Shown here in pieces: positions 19,840 through 30,237 of a stretch of 64,000 nucleotides of DNA. The notes below the pieces were generated by a model. The model was not told where the DNA came from and ran no database searches. It saw nothing but the letters and a program-made list of their open reading frames with translations. Both the position numbers and the translations under genes were made by a program. Position 1 is the first letter of the stretch. Each line of letters starts with the position of its first letter. Source of the DNA: Granulibacter bethesdensis (GTDB lineage: Bacteria; Pseudomonadota; Alphaproteobacteria; Acetobacterales; Acetobacteraceae); the NCBI RefSeq assembly GCF_001889545.1, contig NZ_CP018194.1, positions 2,305,501 to 2,369,500 of the forward strand, given 5' to 3'.

Positions 19840-19858
19840 GTCCTGGGCTTCCCTTCGA

Positions 19859-21394
19859 TCAGGCGGTGAAGTTTTTCACGAAGCCTTCGAGGAAGCTGCG
19901 CAGCTTCGCCTCGGTTTCGCTCTTGACTTCCCGGTCGTTACGGATGGCGTCCAGAATGTCTTTCTGCGCACCACGCAGCTCAGCCACCAGACGGCGCTCG
20001 AACTCCACGACCTTGTCGGTCGGAATCGTGTCCAGATAACCCTTCACACCGGCGAAGATCACCGCAACCTGCAATTCCACCGGATACGGTGTGAACTGCG
20101 GCTGCTTCAGCAGCTCGGTCAGACGGGCGCCACGGGCCAGCAGCTTCTGGGTGGAGGCATCCAGATCGGAAGCAAACTGGGCGAATGCCGCCATTTCACG
20201 ATACTGGGCCAGTTCCAGCTTGATGGAGCCGGCAACCTGCTTCATCGCTTTGATCTGGGCCGAAGACCCGACGCGGGAGACGGACAGACCGACATTCACC
20301 GCCGGGCGGATGCCCTTGAAGAACAGTTCGGTCTCAAGGAAAATCTGACCATCGGTGATGGAGATCACGTTGGTCGGAATATAGGCAGACACGTCACCGG
20401 CCTGTGTCTCGATCACCGGCAGGGCCGTCAGAGAACCCGCGCCATGCGCATCGTTCATCTTCGCGGCACGTTCCAGCAGACGGGAATGCAGGTAGAACAC
20501 GTCACCCGGATAGGCTTCACGTCCCGGCGGACGACGCAGCAGCAGGGACATCTGGCGATACGCAACAGCCTGCTTGGACAGATCGTCATAAGCGATCACG
20601 GCATGCATCGCGTTGTCGCGGAAGAATTCGCCCATGGCGCAGCCGGTATAGGGGGCCAGGAACTGCATCGGCGCCGGATCGGAAGCGGTAGCGGCGACCA
20701 CGATGGAATATTCCATCGCGCCCTGCTCTTCCAATGTGCGCACGATCTGCGCAACGGTGGAGCGTTTCTGACCAATCGCGACATAGATGCAGTAGAGCTT
20801 CTTGCTCTCATCCGTGCCCTGATTGATCGGCTTCTGATTGATAAAGGTGTCGAGAATAACGGTGGTCTTGCCGGTCTGGCGGTCACCGATCACCAGTTCG
20901 CGCTGGCCACGTCCGATGGGGATGAGCGCGTCAACCGACTTCAGGCCGGTCTGCATCGGCTCATGCACGGACTTGCGGGGAATGATGCCCGGGGCCTTCA
21001 CCTCGACACGGGTGCGCGTCACATCGGTCAGCGGACCCTTGCCATCGATCGGATTACCCAGCGCATCGACCACGCGGCCCAGCAGGCCACGACCGACCGG
21101 GACGTCCACGATTTCGCGGGTACGGGCGACAGTATCGCCTTCACGGATCTGGCGATCATCGCCGAAGATCACGACACCGACATTGTCATTTTCCAGGTTC
21201 AGGGCCATGCCCTTCAACCCGGCGGAGGGAAATTCCACCAGCTCACCGGCCATCACGTTCTGCAGGCCATAGACGCGGGCGATACCATCGCCGACGCTCA
21301 GAACCTGGCCCGTTTCGGCCACATTCGCTTCGCTGTCGAAGGAAGCAATCTGAGATTTAAGGATTTCCGAGATCTCGGCAGGACGGATGTCCAT
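19859..21394 (-). CDS. atpA: ATP synthase F1 alpha subunit
   Basis: 511 aa, the non-catalytic nucleotide-binding subunit of F1. Starts [16 protein letters not shown]; Walker A GDRQTGKT (about 169-176), [15 protein letters not shown], the [31 protein letters not shown] block (about 269-299), and the [13 protein letters not shown] segment (about 368) with the arginine finger. Its ATG shares one base with the atpH stop (TGATG), implying coupled translation. Confidence 0.99.
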   Translation of the reverse strand: MDIRPAEISEILKSQIASFDSEANVAETGQVLSVGDGIARVYGLQNVMAGELVEFPSAGLKGMALNLENDNVGVVIFGDDRQIREGDTVARTREIVDVPVGRGLLGRVVDALGNPIDGKGPLTDVTRTRVEVKAPGIIPRKSVHEPMQTGLKSVDALIPIGRGQRELVIGDRQTGKTTVILDTFINQKPINQGTDESKKLYCIYVAIGQKRSTVAQIVRTLEEQGAMEYSIVVAATASDPAPMQFLAPYTGCAMGEFFRDNAMHAVIAYDDLSKQAVAYRQMSLLLRRPPGREAYPGDVFYLHSRLLERAAKMNDAHGAGSLTALPVIETQAGDVSAYIPTNVISITDGQIFLETELFFKGIRPAVNVGLSVSRVGSSAQIKAMKQVAGSIKLELAQYREMAAFAQFASDLDASTQKLLARGARLTELLKQPQFTPYPVELQVAVIFAGVKGYLDTIPTDKVVEFERRLVAELRGAQKDILDAIRNDREVKSETEAKLRSFLEGFVKNFTA

Positions 21395-22059
21395 CAGGCG
21401 GCTCCCTTCATGGCGTACTGCAGGCGCTGCAGCCGGGATTTCAGGCTTGTGTCATACAGGCGCGTACCGATCCGCACGACCAGACCACCCAGCAGGCTGG
21501 GGTCCACGTGCTTTTCGATGCGCACATTGCCGTAACCGGCTTCAATCAGACTGGCGCGGAGCTGATGCTCCTGCACCTCGGTCAGCGGGTGGGCCGATTC
21601 GACCAGGGCCACAGACTCGCCACGCTTCTCTGCCACCAGCACCGCAAAGGCGCTGATGATGGAGCGCAGTGAGCCGAGGCGGCGGTTATTGGCCACCGTA
21701 CCGACAAAATTGCGTTCGATGCGGGTAAAGCCCTGCCGGTCGAGCACAGCCAGAACGGCATCCCGAGCACGGTTGACATCGACAAGAGGGCTGCCGAGCA
21801 GGCTTTGCAGATCGGCGCTTTGATCGATCAGCCGCCCCAGGGCGTCGATCCGGGCGATAACGCCATCCAGATCGCCGCTATCCTCGGCATAAGAATAAAG
21901 TGCGGAGGCATAACGCTTCGCCAAGCCGGACACAGCGGTGCCGGACACATGCTTCGCTTCCCGCTGCGGGGTGCCGGTTACGGCCGCGCCGCTTTCATTT
22001 GCGCCATTCGAGGCCACGGTCTCGCTTTCTCGCTGGTGTTCCTCTGGAACCGGACCCAA
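21394..22059 (-). CDS. atpH: ATP synthase F1 delta subunit
   Basis: Peripheral stalk subunit linking F1 to Fo. Core [22 protein letters not shown] (about 43-64), [27 protein letters not shown] and [30 protein letters not shown] are typical. No ATG is available: the longest form begins at TTG 22059 (221 aa) and a GTG at 22017 would give 207 aa. The first about 35 residues are unconserved, so the start is open. First gene of the F1 cluster; Fo genes are elsewhere, as is normal in alphaproteobacteria. priA lies upstream on the same strand. Confidence 0.93.
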   Translation of the reverse strand: MGPVPEEHQRESETVASNGANESGAAVTGTPQREAKHVSGTAVSGLAKRYASALYSYAEDSGDLDGVIARIDALGRLIDQSADLQSLLGSPLVDVNRARDAVLAVLDRQGFTRIERNFVGTVANNRRLGSLRSIISAFAVLVAEKRGESVALVESAHPLTEVQEHQLRASLIEAGYGNVRIEKHVDPSLLGGLVVRIGTRLYDTSLKSRLQRLQYAMKGAA

Positions 22060-22231
22060 CCTCCCGGCTCCGGCGGTGGCCGTCTAGCATGCAGATAACA
22101 CCGGCGCAACAGACATAACCGGAATGATCGTGCTCTGAATGACAGTTTTACGACCGAAAAATGCCCCGTTGTGTCCTGAATTTTGTCACCTTACCCAGGC
22201 CACCAAGAAAAAACCCAGTCTTTGTAACCCG

Positions 22232-24460
22232 TTACAAAAACGACACGGGATCGACATCAATGTCGATGCGTGCCCCACGGGGCACAGTCACCTCCTGAAG
22301 CCAGCGGCGCAGGATGGGTTGGACTGCAATAGTCCGGCGGGTCCGCAGCAGCAGCCGGCGGCGATGACGCCCGCGCAGCACGGCAAGCGGTGCCGGAGCG
22401 GGCCCCAGAACCCATATACCGTCGCCATCCGGCGCGTTACGTGCAATTTCCAGCGCGATCCGATCGGCTGTGGCCGCATCGTCAGCACTGACGATCAGGG
22501 CCGCCAGCCTGCCATGGGGTGGCCAGTGCCCTACGCGCCGCATCTCCGATTCTCCCTCCATGAACGCTGCGAAATCATTGTTCAGGAGCGCCTGAATGGC
22601 CGGGTGATCCGGATTCCAGCTTTGGAGAAACACATGCCCGGGCGCCTCTGCCCGTCCGGCCCGCCCGGCCACCTGATGCAGCAACTGGACGGTGCGTTCC
22701 GAGGCACGCAGATCACCACCGCCAAGCCCGAGATCAGCATCCACCACACCGACACAGGTCAGATGCGGAAAATTCCAGCCTTTCGCGACAATCTGCGTGC
22801 CGATCAGCAGATCAACCTCCCGCGCGGCCACCCGTCCGGCTGCCTCGGCCGCTGCGGCTGGGCCGGGCAGAGTGTCGCTGGCCATAACCAGCACCCTTGC
22901 CTCCGGAAATAATGTGGCGGCTTCCTCGGTGATTCGTTCCACACCGGGACCGATCGCCGTCAGAGCATGTTCCGCGCCACATGATGGGCAGGATCGTGGG
23001 ACCGGCTCCTCATGCCCGCAATGATGACAGATAAGCTGACGGCGCAGACGGTGTTCCACCAGCCATGCCGTGCAATGCGGGCACTGCATCCGCGTCCCGC
23101 AGGTCCGGCACAGGGTCAGAGGGGCATAGCCACGCCGGTTCAGGAACAGCATGGCCTGCTCCCCCCGCTCAAATGCCTGCCTGATCGCCGTTATCAGAGG
23201 AGGGGACAGGAAATGATTGCGCTCCGGCGGATGGCTGCGCAGATCGATCGCCGTAACCGAAGGCAGCCGCGCCACCCCATGCCGCGCCCGCAGGCTCAGG
23301 CGGCGATAGCGCCCCGACTCGACATTCGCCAATGTCTCCAGACTCGGCGTTGCCGAGACCAGAAGAGAAGCCGCCTGCTCGAACCGCGCCCGCACCACCG
23401 CCATGTCCCGGGCATGATAGATGATGCCATCCTCCTGCTTGAAAGCGGTCTCATGCTCCTCATCCACCACCACCAGTCCCAGATCAAAGAAGGGCAAAAA
23501 CAGGGCGGAGCGCGCGCCAACCACCACCTTCGCCTCTCCGGACGCCACTGCCCGCCAGCACTGGCGGCGCGTCATGCTGCTGAGATCGGAATGCCAGATG
23601 GCAGGCTCCACACCGAAACGGCGACGGAAACGGTCCAGCCACTGGGTGGAAAGCGCAATTTCCGGCAGCAGAATCAGGGTCTGGCGACCGCAGGCCAGAG
23701 CCTCGGCAATGGCTTCCAGATAAACCTCGGTTTTGCCGGAGCCAGTCACCCCCTCCAGCAACGTCACCGAAAAAGCGTGTGCCCTGACCGCTTCCCGCAG
23801 GGACTCAGCAACCTCTGCCTGATCCGGTGACAGATCGGGCACTGTGAAGGCAGGCTCCGGCACACCATAGCGGTTCGGCCGGGCCATCGGCACCTGTTCC
23901 AGCAAACCCTGCGAGACCATGTTCCTCAGCACGGCACTGGTGATCTCCGGCAAGTGCTCCCGCACGGTCCGGGACGTCATGGGGGTGCCATCCGCCAGCA
24001 GGGCCATCACCTGCCGTCTTGCCTCGGTCAGCCTGATCCCCTCCGGCGGGGAGGCTGCCAGTTGCAGCCCTGTTACGGCCCGTTCGGGACGCAGCGCGTT
24101 GATCCTCAGCGCCATCGCCATCACCTCACCCGGCGGAGACAGCGTATAGCCTGCAACCCAATCGATGAAACGACGCAAGGGAGCAGGCAAAGGCGGCGCA
24201 TCCAGCACCGCCAGCAGCGGCTTCAGGCGATGATCCGGGACAGGCCGGCCAGAACCGGCGGATGAGTGCGTGGCAGCCGCCTCAGAAGATGAGCCTGCCT
24301 CATCCCAGACCACGCCCACTTCTTCCCGCCGATTGAGCGGCACCAACACGATATCACCCGGCTGCGGCGCCAAATCCGGCGGGACCGCATAATCAAACGG
24401 CCCCGGAAATGGATAGGGCAACATAACCCGTAAACGTCTCTTCCGGTCGGCGCTGTTCAT
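22232..24460 (-). CDS. priA: Primosomal protein N' (replication restart helicase PriA)
   Basis: 742 aa 3'-5' DNA helicase that reloads the replisome at stalled forks. The N-terminal DNA-binding part has RVMLPYPFPGPFDYAVP and PGDIVLVPLNRREEVGVVW. Helicase motifs are GVTGSGKTE (Walker A, about 232), DEEHETAFKQED (about 328), SATPSLETLANV and FLNRRGYAP. The zinc-binding insert has four CxxC pairs (CRTC, CPHC, CHHC, CPSC; about 450-490). IGTQIVAKGWNFPHLTCVGVVDADLGL and the QVAGRAGRAE motif VI follow. ATG 24460 is preferred over GTG 24475. The priA-atpH order is common in alphaproteobacteria. Confidence 0.97.
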   Translation of the reverse strand: MNSADRKRRLRVMLPYPFPGPFDYAVPPDLAPQPGDIVLVPLNRREEVGVVWDEAGSSSEAAATHSSAGSGRPVPDHRLKPLLAVLDAPPLPAPLRRFIDWVAGYTLSPPGEVMAMALRINALRPERAVTGLQLAASPPEGIRLTEARRQVMALLADGTPMTSRTVREHLPEITSAVLRNMVSQGLLEQVPMARPNRYGVPEPAFTVPDLSPDQAEVAESLREAVRAHAFSVTLLEGVTGSGKTEVYLEAIAEALACGRQTLILLPEIALSTQWLDRFRRRFGVEPAIWHSDLSSMTRRQCWRAVASGEAKVVVGARSALFLPFFDLGLVVVDEEHETAFKQEDGIIYHARDMAVVRARFEQAASLLVSATPSLETLANVESGRYRRLSLRARHGVARLPSVTAIDLRSHPPERNHFLSPPLITAIRQAFERGEQAMLFLNRRGYAPLTLCRTCGTRMQCPHCTAWLVEHRLRRQLICHHCGHEEPVPRSCPSCGAEHALTAIGPGVERITEEAATLFPEARVLVMASDTLPGPAAAAEAAGRVAAREVDLLIGTQIVAKGWNFPHLTCVGVVDADLGLGGGDLRASERTVQLLHQVAGRAGRAEAPGHVFLQSWNPDHPAIQALLNNDFAAFMEGESEMRRVGHWPPHGRLAALIVSADDAATADRIALEIARNAPDGDGIWVLGPAPAPLAVLRGRHRRRLLLRTRRTIAVQPILRRWLQEVTVPRGARIDIDVDPVSFL

Positions 24461-24590
24461 CCTGTAACATCTCACAGCGTGACGAGGCTGAATATATGGG
24501 TGTTATCTGTTTGCAGAGACAGCTTATCGGCTGATGGCGCATACTGGCGGATGGCAAAGCCATCCGATCCTCCTTCCGTAGCGAAAGCCA

Positions 24591-25268
24591 ATGGATTCTG
24601 ATTGCATCGATGCTTTTCTTCGTGCTCATCCCGATTGGCTGGCAGCGCGGCCGGACCTGTACGCCAGCCTGTCACCGCCACGACGAGTACATGGAGACAC
24701 GCTGGCCGATCACATGCAGGCACGTATTGATGCCGAGCGCGTCCGTTGCGAGGTCGCCTGCAAGGCAGCCCGCGATATTCTTCAGGCCAGCCGTGCCTCT
24801 GCCTGTCTGACAACACGTATCCAACGCTCGGTGCTGGCTCTGCTGCGGGCGTCAGATGCCATTGACTGTATTCTTCAGGAACTGCCCAGCCTGCTGGGGA
24901 TTGAATATACCCGCCTGTATTATCCGACTTCTCCCCCCCTTCTGACCACTATGATCTGCGAACGGGCAGGGGTTGAGCCAATGGCCCGATCTGCCATGGG
25001 TGCCTTGCTGGGGGATAAGGATGTCCATATCCGCAGCCTGACAATCCCCGACCTGACACTGCATCGGGAAACAGCCCCCCTGATCCGGCATGATGCGCTG
25101 CTGCTTCTGCCTCGCATATCATCAGCATCCCCCTGGCTGATGGTACTGGCGGCGCGGAACAAGGAGGAACTGGCCGCCCCCAATGTTCGTCAGGCGCTGC
25201 GCTTTCTTGCTGAGGCCGCTGCCTCTGCCCTGGATCGGGACAGTGCTGTCCAGACAGATCAGCACTAG
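24591..25268 (+). CDS. DUF484 family protein (GAF-like)
   Basis: 225 aa. The N-terminal helix DCIDAFLRAHPDWLAARPDLYASLSPPRRVHGDTLADHMQARI-type sequence (4-45) is the DUF484 signature: a short FLRxHPDFL-like motif, then a helix. The rest (about 85-215) resembles a GAF-like fold. Function is unknown. In many proteobacteria this gene sits immediately before xerC, as here (stop two bases before the xerC start), suggesting a link with chromosome dimer resolution, but no mechanism is established. Confidence 0.88.
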   Translation: MDSDCIDAFLRAHPDWLAARPDLYASLSPPRRVHGDTLADHMQARIDAERVRCEVACKAARDILQASRASACLTTRIQRSVLALLRASDAIDCILQELPSLLGIEYTRLYYPTSPPLLTTMICERAGVEPMARSAMGALLGDKDVHIRSLTIPDLTLHRETAPLIRHDALLLLPRISSASPWLMVLAARNKEELAAPNVRQALRFLAEAAASALDRDSAVQTDQH

Positions 25269-25270
25269 CA

Positions 25271-26173
25271 ATGACGGCAGAGCAGGCCAGACTCGACTGG
25301 ATCGACTGGATGCGGGATGAGAAACGCGCTGCCCCCCTCACCTGCCGCGCCTACGGGGATGATGTCGCCGCATTTCTGGGCTTTCTGGCCACGCATCACG
25401 GGGCCGAGCCAGATATGGCAATGCTTGGTCGGCTGGGTCTGTCTGATTTCCGGGCCTGGCTGGCTGCAGAGGCGGCAAACGGAGCCGGAAACGCGACCAG
25501 AGCGCGGCATCTGGCCTCAATCCGCAGTTTTTTCCGGTTTCTGCGCCAGCGCCACGGCCTTGAGAACAGCGCGCTGACCCTGTTGCGCACCCCGAAAGCC
25601 AAGCCCCCTTTGCCGCGGGCGCTTGATCAGGCCCAGGCATTGGCGACAGCCCGTGACATCGGGGAGGCCAGCGACACACCGTTCACACAGGCACGGGATA
25701 CCGCGCTGTTCGCCCTTCTCTATGGCTGCGGCCTACGTCTGGGCGAGGCGCTGGGCCTGAGTGTGGGGGACAGCCAACGCGACACACTCCGCATCACGGG
25801 AAAAGGCGGCCGACAACGCATGGTGCCGGTCATCCCCTCGGTCCGAATATCCCTGTCCGACTGGCTGCGGTTTCATCCTGTCCCGGAAGCATCCGCGCCA
25901 CTTTTTGTCGGTGTGCGGGGCGCACGGCTGAATCCAGGCGTTGCACAGAGAACCCTGCGGCAATTCCGCACCCTGTATAACCTGCCGGAGCACGCGACCC
26001 CGCATGCCCTGCGGCACAGCTTTGCAACGCATCTTCTGGCGGCCGGGGCAGATTTACGCGCCATTCAGGATCTGCTGGGCCATGCCAGCCTGTCCACCAC
26101 TCAGCGCTACACCCAGGTGGATCAGGCCCAGTTACTGGCCGTCTGGCAGAAAGCTCATCCGCGGGCCGGATAA
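25271..26173 (+). CDS. xerC: Tyrosine recombinase XerC
   Basis: 300 aa site-specific recombinase that works with XerD at dif to resolve chromosome dimers. N-terminal SAM-like core-binding domain (about 1-95, with TRARHLASIRSFFRFLRQRHG) and catalytic domain. Active-site set is complete: Arg in YGCGLRLGE, Lys in ITGKGGRQRMVP, HALRHSFATHLLAAG (His and Arg), LLGHASLSTTQRYTQVD (His and nucleophile Tyr). No phage or integrase context, and the DUF484 partner fits XerC rather than a mobile integrase. Converges with the SIMPL gene. Confidence 0.95.
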   Translation: MTAEQARLDWIDWMRDEKRAAPLTCRAYGDDVAAFLGFLATHHGAEPDMAMLGRLGLSDFRAWLAAEAANGAGNATRARHLASIRSFFRFLRQRHGLENSALTLLRTPKAKPPLPRALDQAQALATARDIGEASDTPFTQARDTALFALLYGCGLRLGEALGLSVGDSQRDTLRITGKGGRQRMVPVIPSVRISLSDWLRFHPVPEASAPLFVGVRGARLNPGVAQRTLRQFRTLYNLPEHATPHALRHSFATHLLAAGADLRAIQDLLGHASLSTTQRYTQVDQAQLLAVWQKAHPRAG

Positions 26174-26205
26174 GCCTCCTTCAGGAAATCTGACCGCCAT
26201 TCTGC

Positions 26206-26997
26206 TCAGTCATCATCCTGTTTGCTGCCTTCTTTGCTGCCTTCACCCGATTTCTCATGCGGATCGACAAGGGCAAACGAAGCGGACACAGCCAGCACCC
26301 TGCGCAGTTCAGTCACCGGAACATGGGCCGTAGCATCCGGAGCCACCGCCATAGTCCGCATCATGGGCACGGGCGCATGGGGGGGAGCGTTGATGACATG
26401 ATCACTGATCATCAGAGGCGCCCCGATCGTCATACCGACACCAGAGGCCATCGCTGCCGCCCGTTCCTTTGCATCAGCAGCCGCCTTGGGCAAACATTCC
26501 ATGATCGCGGCCTGCCATGTCGTGTCGGAAATGCCGGGATCAATCGCCCCGACCTCATCAATCCCGTTTTTGGCGGCTAAAGGAGCAACCTCCGCCAGAC
26601 GGGCGATATTCGTGGTCACGATATGCAGCGCACCCTGCGCACGGTAATCACGCAAAATGCGCTTGCCGTGATCATAATCATATTCCGGCGCAACAGAGAC
26701 CCCACTGCCGCTGAGTTTCACATCCGGCAGATTCAAGGCCTTCACTGCCTCCAGAAACGCATTGAACCGTTTGGTTGCATCCCCCAACACGGCATTCACA
26801 TCATTGCCGGAGGCAGCAACAGTTACAGAGGTCGATGCCTGATCAGGCGTCATCACCATGGTACAGTGGCCGGTCGCCATCACCTGCGGCGGCTTTTTAT
26901 CCGCCAGAGCGGGCTGGGCCGCCAGAACAACAGGAAGCAATGCCGCAACAGAGTAAAAATGTGCTCTTTTGCGTAGAGAAGACACCAAAGTCGTCAT
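26206..26997 (-). CDS. Secreted SIMPL (DUF541) domain protein
   Basis: 263 aa. Signal peptide MTTLVSSLRKRAHFYSVAAL...QPALA (cleavage near 32). The mature part fits the SIMPL/DUF541 family of periplasmic or outer-membrane-associated proteins: VMATGHCTMVMTPDQASTSVTVAASGND (about 39-66), LSGSGVSVAPEYDYD and AKERAAAMASGVGMTIGAPLMISD (about 175-198). Ends in a low-complexity acidic/Lys/Ser tail. Family members include YggE-like stress proteins; exact role unknown. Convergent with xerC. Confidence 0.85.
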   Translation of the reverse strand: MTTLVSSLRKRAHFYSVAALLPVVLAAQPALADKKPPQVMATGHCTMVMTPDQASTSVTVAASGNDVNAVLGDATKRFNAFLEAVKALNLPDVKLSGSGVSVAPEYDYDHGKRILRDYRAQGALHIVTTNIARLAEVAPLAAKNGIDEVGAIDPGISDTTWQAAIMECLPKAAADAKERAAAMASGVGMTIGAPLMISDHVINAPPHAPVPMMRTMAVAPDATAHVPVTELRRVLAVSASFALVDPHEKSGEGSKEGSKQDDD

Positions 26998-27040
26998 GCC
27001 AACTTGCTCCTTCCTGAAGAACTGACCCGGTCAGGGCTAC

Positions 27041-27787
27041 TCATGCGGCAATGGCACGATCCATTGCCAGACGCATATCACGAATGGCCTGCCCCAGACC
27101 GACAAATACGGCTTCAGCAATCAGGGCGTGGCCGATATTCAACTCCCTCACCCCCGGAAGTTGTGCGACCGGCGTGACATTGGCTACCGTCAAACCGTGG
27201 CCGGCATGGCATTCCAGCCCGAGATCGCGCGCCATTGATGCAGCCTCCTGCAACCGTGCCAGCTCATGGGATGCATCAACCTCCAACGCATAAGCCCCGG
27301 TATGCAGTTCCACGACTGGTGCACCAAGTGCCACCGCGGCACGAAGCTGCTGCGGATCCGGATCGATGAACAATGACACGCGGATGCCAGCCTCACGCAA
27401 GGCTGCGACTTTCGGCATCAGCGAGACGATATGACCGGCCGCATCCAGCCCACCTTCCGTTGTCACTTCCTCTCGCCGCTCCGGCACCAGACAGCAGGCA
27501 TGGGGACGCAGGTGACGGGCAATGCCGACCATTTCCTCCGTCGCTGCCATTTCCAGATTGAGCGGGGCACGAATCACCGCCATCACCTGTGTCAGATCGG
27601 CATCACGAATATGACGGCGATCTTCCCGCAGATGCATGGTGATCCCGTCTGCTCCGGCTTCCAGCGCCAGCAATGCGGCGCGCACCGGATCTGGCTCCGT
27701 ACCGCCACGCGCGTTACGGATCGTGGCCACGTGATCGATATTGACGCCAAGGCGCAAAGAACGGGAGCCAGGGCCTGTATCGGGCAT
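27041..27787 (-). CDS. pdxJ: Pyridoxine 5'-phosphate synthase
   Basis: Condenses 1-deoxyxylulose 5-phosphate with 3-amino-2-oxopropyl phosphate, last ring-forming step of DXP-dependent vitamin B6 synthesis. 248 aa TIM barrel. Signature [48 protein letters not shown]-type N-terminus with the catalytic His in [33 protein letters not shown] and [14 protein letters not shown] also match. Directly downstream of pdxA, which makes its substrate precursor. Confidence 0.97.
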   Translation of the reverse strand: MPDTGPGSRSLRLGVNIDHVATIRNARGGTEPDPVRAALLALEAGADGITMHLREDRRHIRDADLTQVMAVIRAPLNLEMAATEEMVGIARHLRPHACCLVPERREEVTTEGGLDAAGHIVSLMPKVAALREAGIRVSLFIDPDPQQLRAAVALGAPVVELHTGAYALEVDASHELARLQEAASMARDLGLECHAGHGLTVANVTPVAQLPGVRELNIGHALIAEAVFVGLGQAIRDMRLAMDRAIAA

Positions 27788-27841
27788 CGCGTGTTTTCTC
27801 CGTAACGATCAGCCGGGATGAAGCAGCGTTATAGCAGCCTG

Positions 27842-28801
27842 CTAAGAATCCGTCGCCATCTCCGCCGCCAGACGCAGCGCAGCAGTCAGGCTGTCTGCCT
27901 CGGCGATGCCACGCCCGGCAATATCAAATGCCGTGCCATGATCCGGCGAGGTACGAATGATCGGCAGACCCAGCGTGACATTCACCCCGTGACGCATATC
28001 CAGCGTCTTGAGCGGAATCAGAGCCTGATCGTGATACATGCAGAGAGCGGCATCATAATTCCGGCGCGCCGTATCGGTGAACATCGTATCCGGCGGATAA
28101 GGCCCGAGGATTGTATGGCCTTCCTGTCGCAGACGCGCCATGGCGGGAGCAATGATCGTCTGCTCTTCTTCCCCCATCGCCCCGCCTTCTCCCGCATGCG
28201 GGTTGAGGCCGGCCATCGCCAGACGGGGAGAGGTCAGGCCAAAACGGCTCTTGAGATCATCAATCGTAATCCGGGCCGTTTGCACGATCAGATCGGTCGT
28301 GAGCATGTCCAGCGCATGCCGTAACGAAACATGCACAGTCACAGGAACCACGCGCAGCAGAGGGGAGGCCAGCATCATCACCGGCGTGCCTCCTGTCAGT
28401 GCGCCCAGAAACTCGGTATGACCGGGAAAAGCAAAACCGCTGCTATACAGCACTGCCTTGCTGATCGGATTCGTCACCACGGCCGCTGCCTGCCCGGCCT
28501 GCACATGCCGGACCGCCTGCTCAATAGAAGCAATGACCGCCGGAGCATTGGCCTGATCAGGGTGTCCCGGCACGACAGAAGCGGAAAGCGATAATGGCAG
28601 AACCGGCAATGCATCGGCAAAACAGCCCGCCGCATCAGCGGGTTTGTCAATCACGCACAGTGTCTGCATGCCAAACAGAGTGGGATCGCCGATCACATAG
28701 AAAACAGGGCCGGTCTGACGCAGGCGCTGCCATGCCGTCTGCGTGATCTCCGGGCCGATCCCGGCAGGGTCTCCCATCGTCAGCGCAAGCGGCAGGACCA
28801 T
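27842..28801 (-). CDS. pdxA: 4-hydroxythreonine-4-phosphate dehydrogenase
   Basis: NAD-dependent oxidation of 4-phosphohydroxy-L-threonine, giving the precursor used by PdxJ. 319 aa, usual length. [15 protein letters not shown] (4-18), [24 protein letters not shown] (about 108-131, metal and substrate ligands), [11 protein letters not shown] (about 198-208), [24 protein letters not shown] and [25 protein letters not shown]. Together with pdxJ 54 bases downstream it forms a B6 synthesis pair; lpd lies 32 bases upstream on the same strand. Confidence 0.97.
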   Translation of the reverse strand: MVLPLALTMGDPAGIGPEITQTAWQRLRQTGPVFYVIGDPTLFGMQTLCVIDKPADAAGCFADALPVLPLSLSASVVPGHPDQANAPAVIASIEQAVRHVQAGQAAAVVTNPISKAVLYSSGFAFPGHTEFLGALTGGTPVMMLASPLLRVVPVTVHVSLRHALDMLTTDLIVQTARITIDDLKSRFGLTSPRLAMAGLNPHAGEGGAMGEEEQTIIAPAMARLRQEGHTILGPYPPDTMFTDTARRNYDAALCMYHDQALIPLKTLDMRHGVNVTLGLPIIRTSPDHGTAFDIAGRGIAEADSLTAALRLAAEMATDS

Positions 28802-28833
28802 TTTATGACTCTTTATGATCTGATCAGCAAAAA

Positions 28834-30225
28834 TCAGATATGAATCGCACGACCATCGACCGCCAGCGCCGCTTCCTTGACTGCTTCGCTCAGACTGGGG
28901 TGAGCATGGCAGATACGGGCCACATCTTCGCTGCTGGCGCCGAACTCCATGGCTGTTGCCAGCTCGGCAATCAGCGTGCCCGCATCCGGGCCCAGAATAT
29001 GCGCGCCCAGCAGACGATCCGTTCTGGCATCAGCAAGGATTTTGACGAACCCGTCCGTATCGCCTATCGCGCGGGCGCGGCCATTCGCAGTGAAGGGAAA
29101 TTTGCCAACCTTATAGGCAATCCCTGCGGCTTTCAGCTCTTCCTCGGTTCTGCCGAGCGAGGCGACTTCCGGCCATGTATACACAACGGCGGGAATCACA
29201 TCGTAATTCACATGCCCGGCCTGTCCGGCAAGCATTTCCGCCACCGCCACGCCTTCATCCTCAGCCTTGTGTGCCAGCATTGGCCCGGCAATGGCATCGC
29301 CGATTGCATAGAGACCATCAATATTGGTGGCAAAATACGAATCCGTCTTTACCCGGCCACGCTCATCACGCGCGACACCGATTTCATCCAACCCAAGCCC
29401 ATCCAGATAAGGTCGACGCCCGATCGCCACCAGCACAATATCGGCATGCAGCGTATCAGCCTCACCGCCTTTGGCCGGTTCCAGTGACAGGGTCACACCA
29501 CCCTCATCCACCTGCGCACCGGTCACTTTGGTGCCGAGGCGGAAGGCCAGACCCTGCTTTTCCAAAATCCGCTGGAAGGCTTTGGTAACTTCCTGATCCA
29601 TACCCGGCACGATGCGATCAAGATACTCGATCACTGTGACCTCAGCACCCAGCCTGCGCCAGACGCTGCCGAGTTCAAGGCCGATCACACCACCCCCGAT
29701 CACCACCAGATGCTTCGGCACCGCAGGCAGGGACAGCGCACCGGTCGAGGTAACGATCCGCACTTCATCCACCGGAACCCCCGGCAGTGGCACGCTCTCG
29801 CTGCCGGTGGCGATAACAATATGTCGTGCCTCATAGCTCTGGCCGCCGACCTCGACCTTGCCGGGCGCGCTGATACGGGCGGCCCCTTTCAGCCAGGTGA
29901 CCCCGTTCTTGCGGAACAGGAACTCGATGCCCTTCACGTTGGCGGAGACAACTTCCGCCTTCCGTGCCTGCATCCGATCCAGATCGAGGGCAACGTCTTT
30001 CGCCTGAATCCCATGCTCCGCAAACTGATGCAGCAGGGCGTGATAATTCTCGCTCGACTGCAACAGCGCCTTGGATGGAATACAGCCGATATTCAGACAT
30101 GTGCCGCCCAGCGTCTCGCGCTTTTCAACGCAGGCCACTTTCAGCCCAAGCTGCGCCGCACGCACCGCACAGACATAGCCACCTGGACCAGCGCCGATGA
30201 CGATCAGATCGAATGCATCGCTCAT
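28834..30225 (-). CDS. lpdA: Dihydrolipoamide dehydrogenase (E3)
   Basis: 463 aa FAD enzyme that reoxidises lipoamide in 2-oxoacid dehydrogenase complexes. [25 protein letters not shown] (6-30) FAD site; redox pair in [16 protein letters not shown] (about 40-55); [18 protein letters not shown] site (about 175); [20 protein letters not shown] (about 307-326); catalytic His in CHAHPSLSE (about 444). It ends the mdh-sucCDAB-lpd block, 12 bases after sucB, and so most likely serves the 2-oxoglutarate dehydrogenase complex. Confidence 0.97.
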   Translation of the reverse strand: MSDAFDLIVIGAGPGGYVCAVRAAQLGLKVACVEKRETLGGTCLNIGCIPSKALLQSSENYHALLHQFAEHGIQAKDVALDLDRMQARKAEVVSANVKGIEFLFRKNGVTWLKGAARISAPGKVEVGGQSYEARHIVIATGSESVPLPGVPVDEVRIVTSTGALSLPAVPKHLVVIGGGVIGLELGSVWRRLGAEVTVIEYLDRIVPGMDQEVTKAFQRILEKQGLAFRLGTKVTGAQVDEGGVTLSLEPAKGGEADTLHADIVLVAIGRRPYLDGLGLDEIGVARDERGRVKTDSYFATNIDGLYAIGDAIAGPMLAHKAEDEGVAVAEMLAGQAGHVNYDVIPAVVYTWPEVASLGRTEEELKAAGIAYKVGKFPFTANGRARAIGDTDGFVKILADARTDRLLGAHILGPDAGTLIAELATAMEFGASSEDVARICHAHPSLSEAVKEAALAVDGRAIHI

Positions 30226-30237
30226 GTCACAACAATC

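Noticed and set aside
25271-26173. Integrase of a mobile element
   Set aside because: Tyrosine recombinase motifs are present, but the length, DUF484 partner and absence of att-like repeats, phage or transposon genes point to housekeeping XerC.
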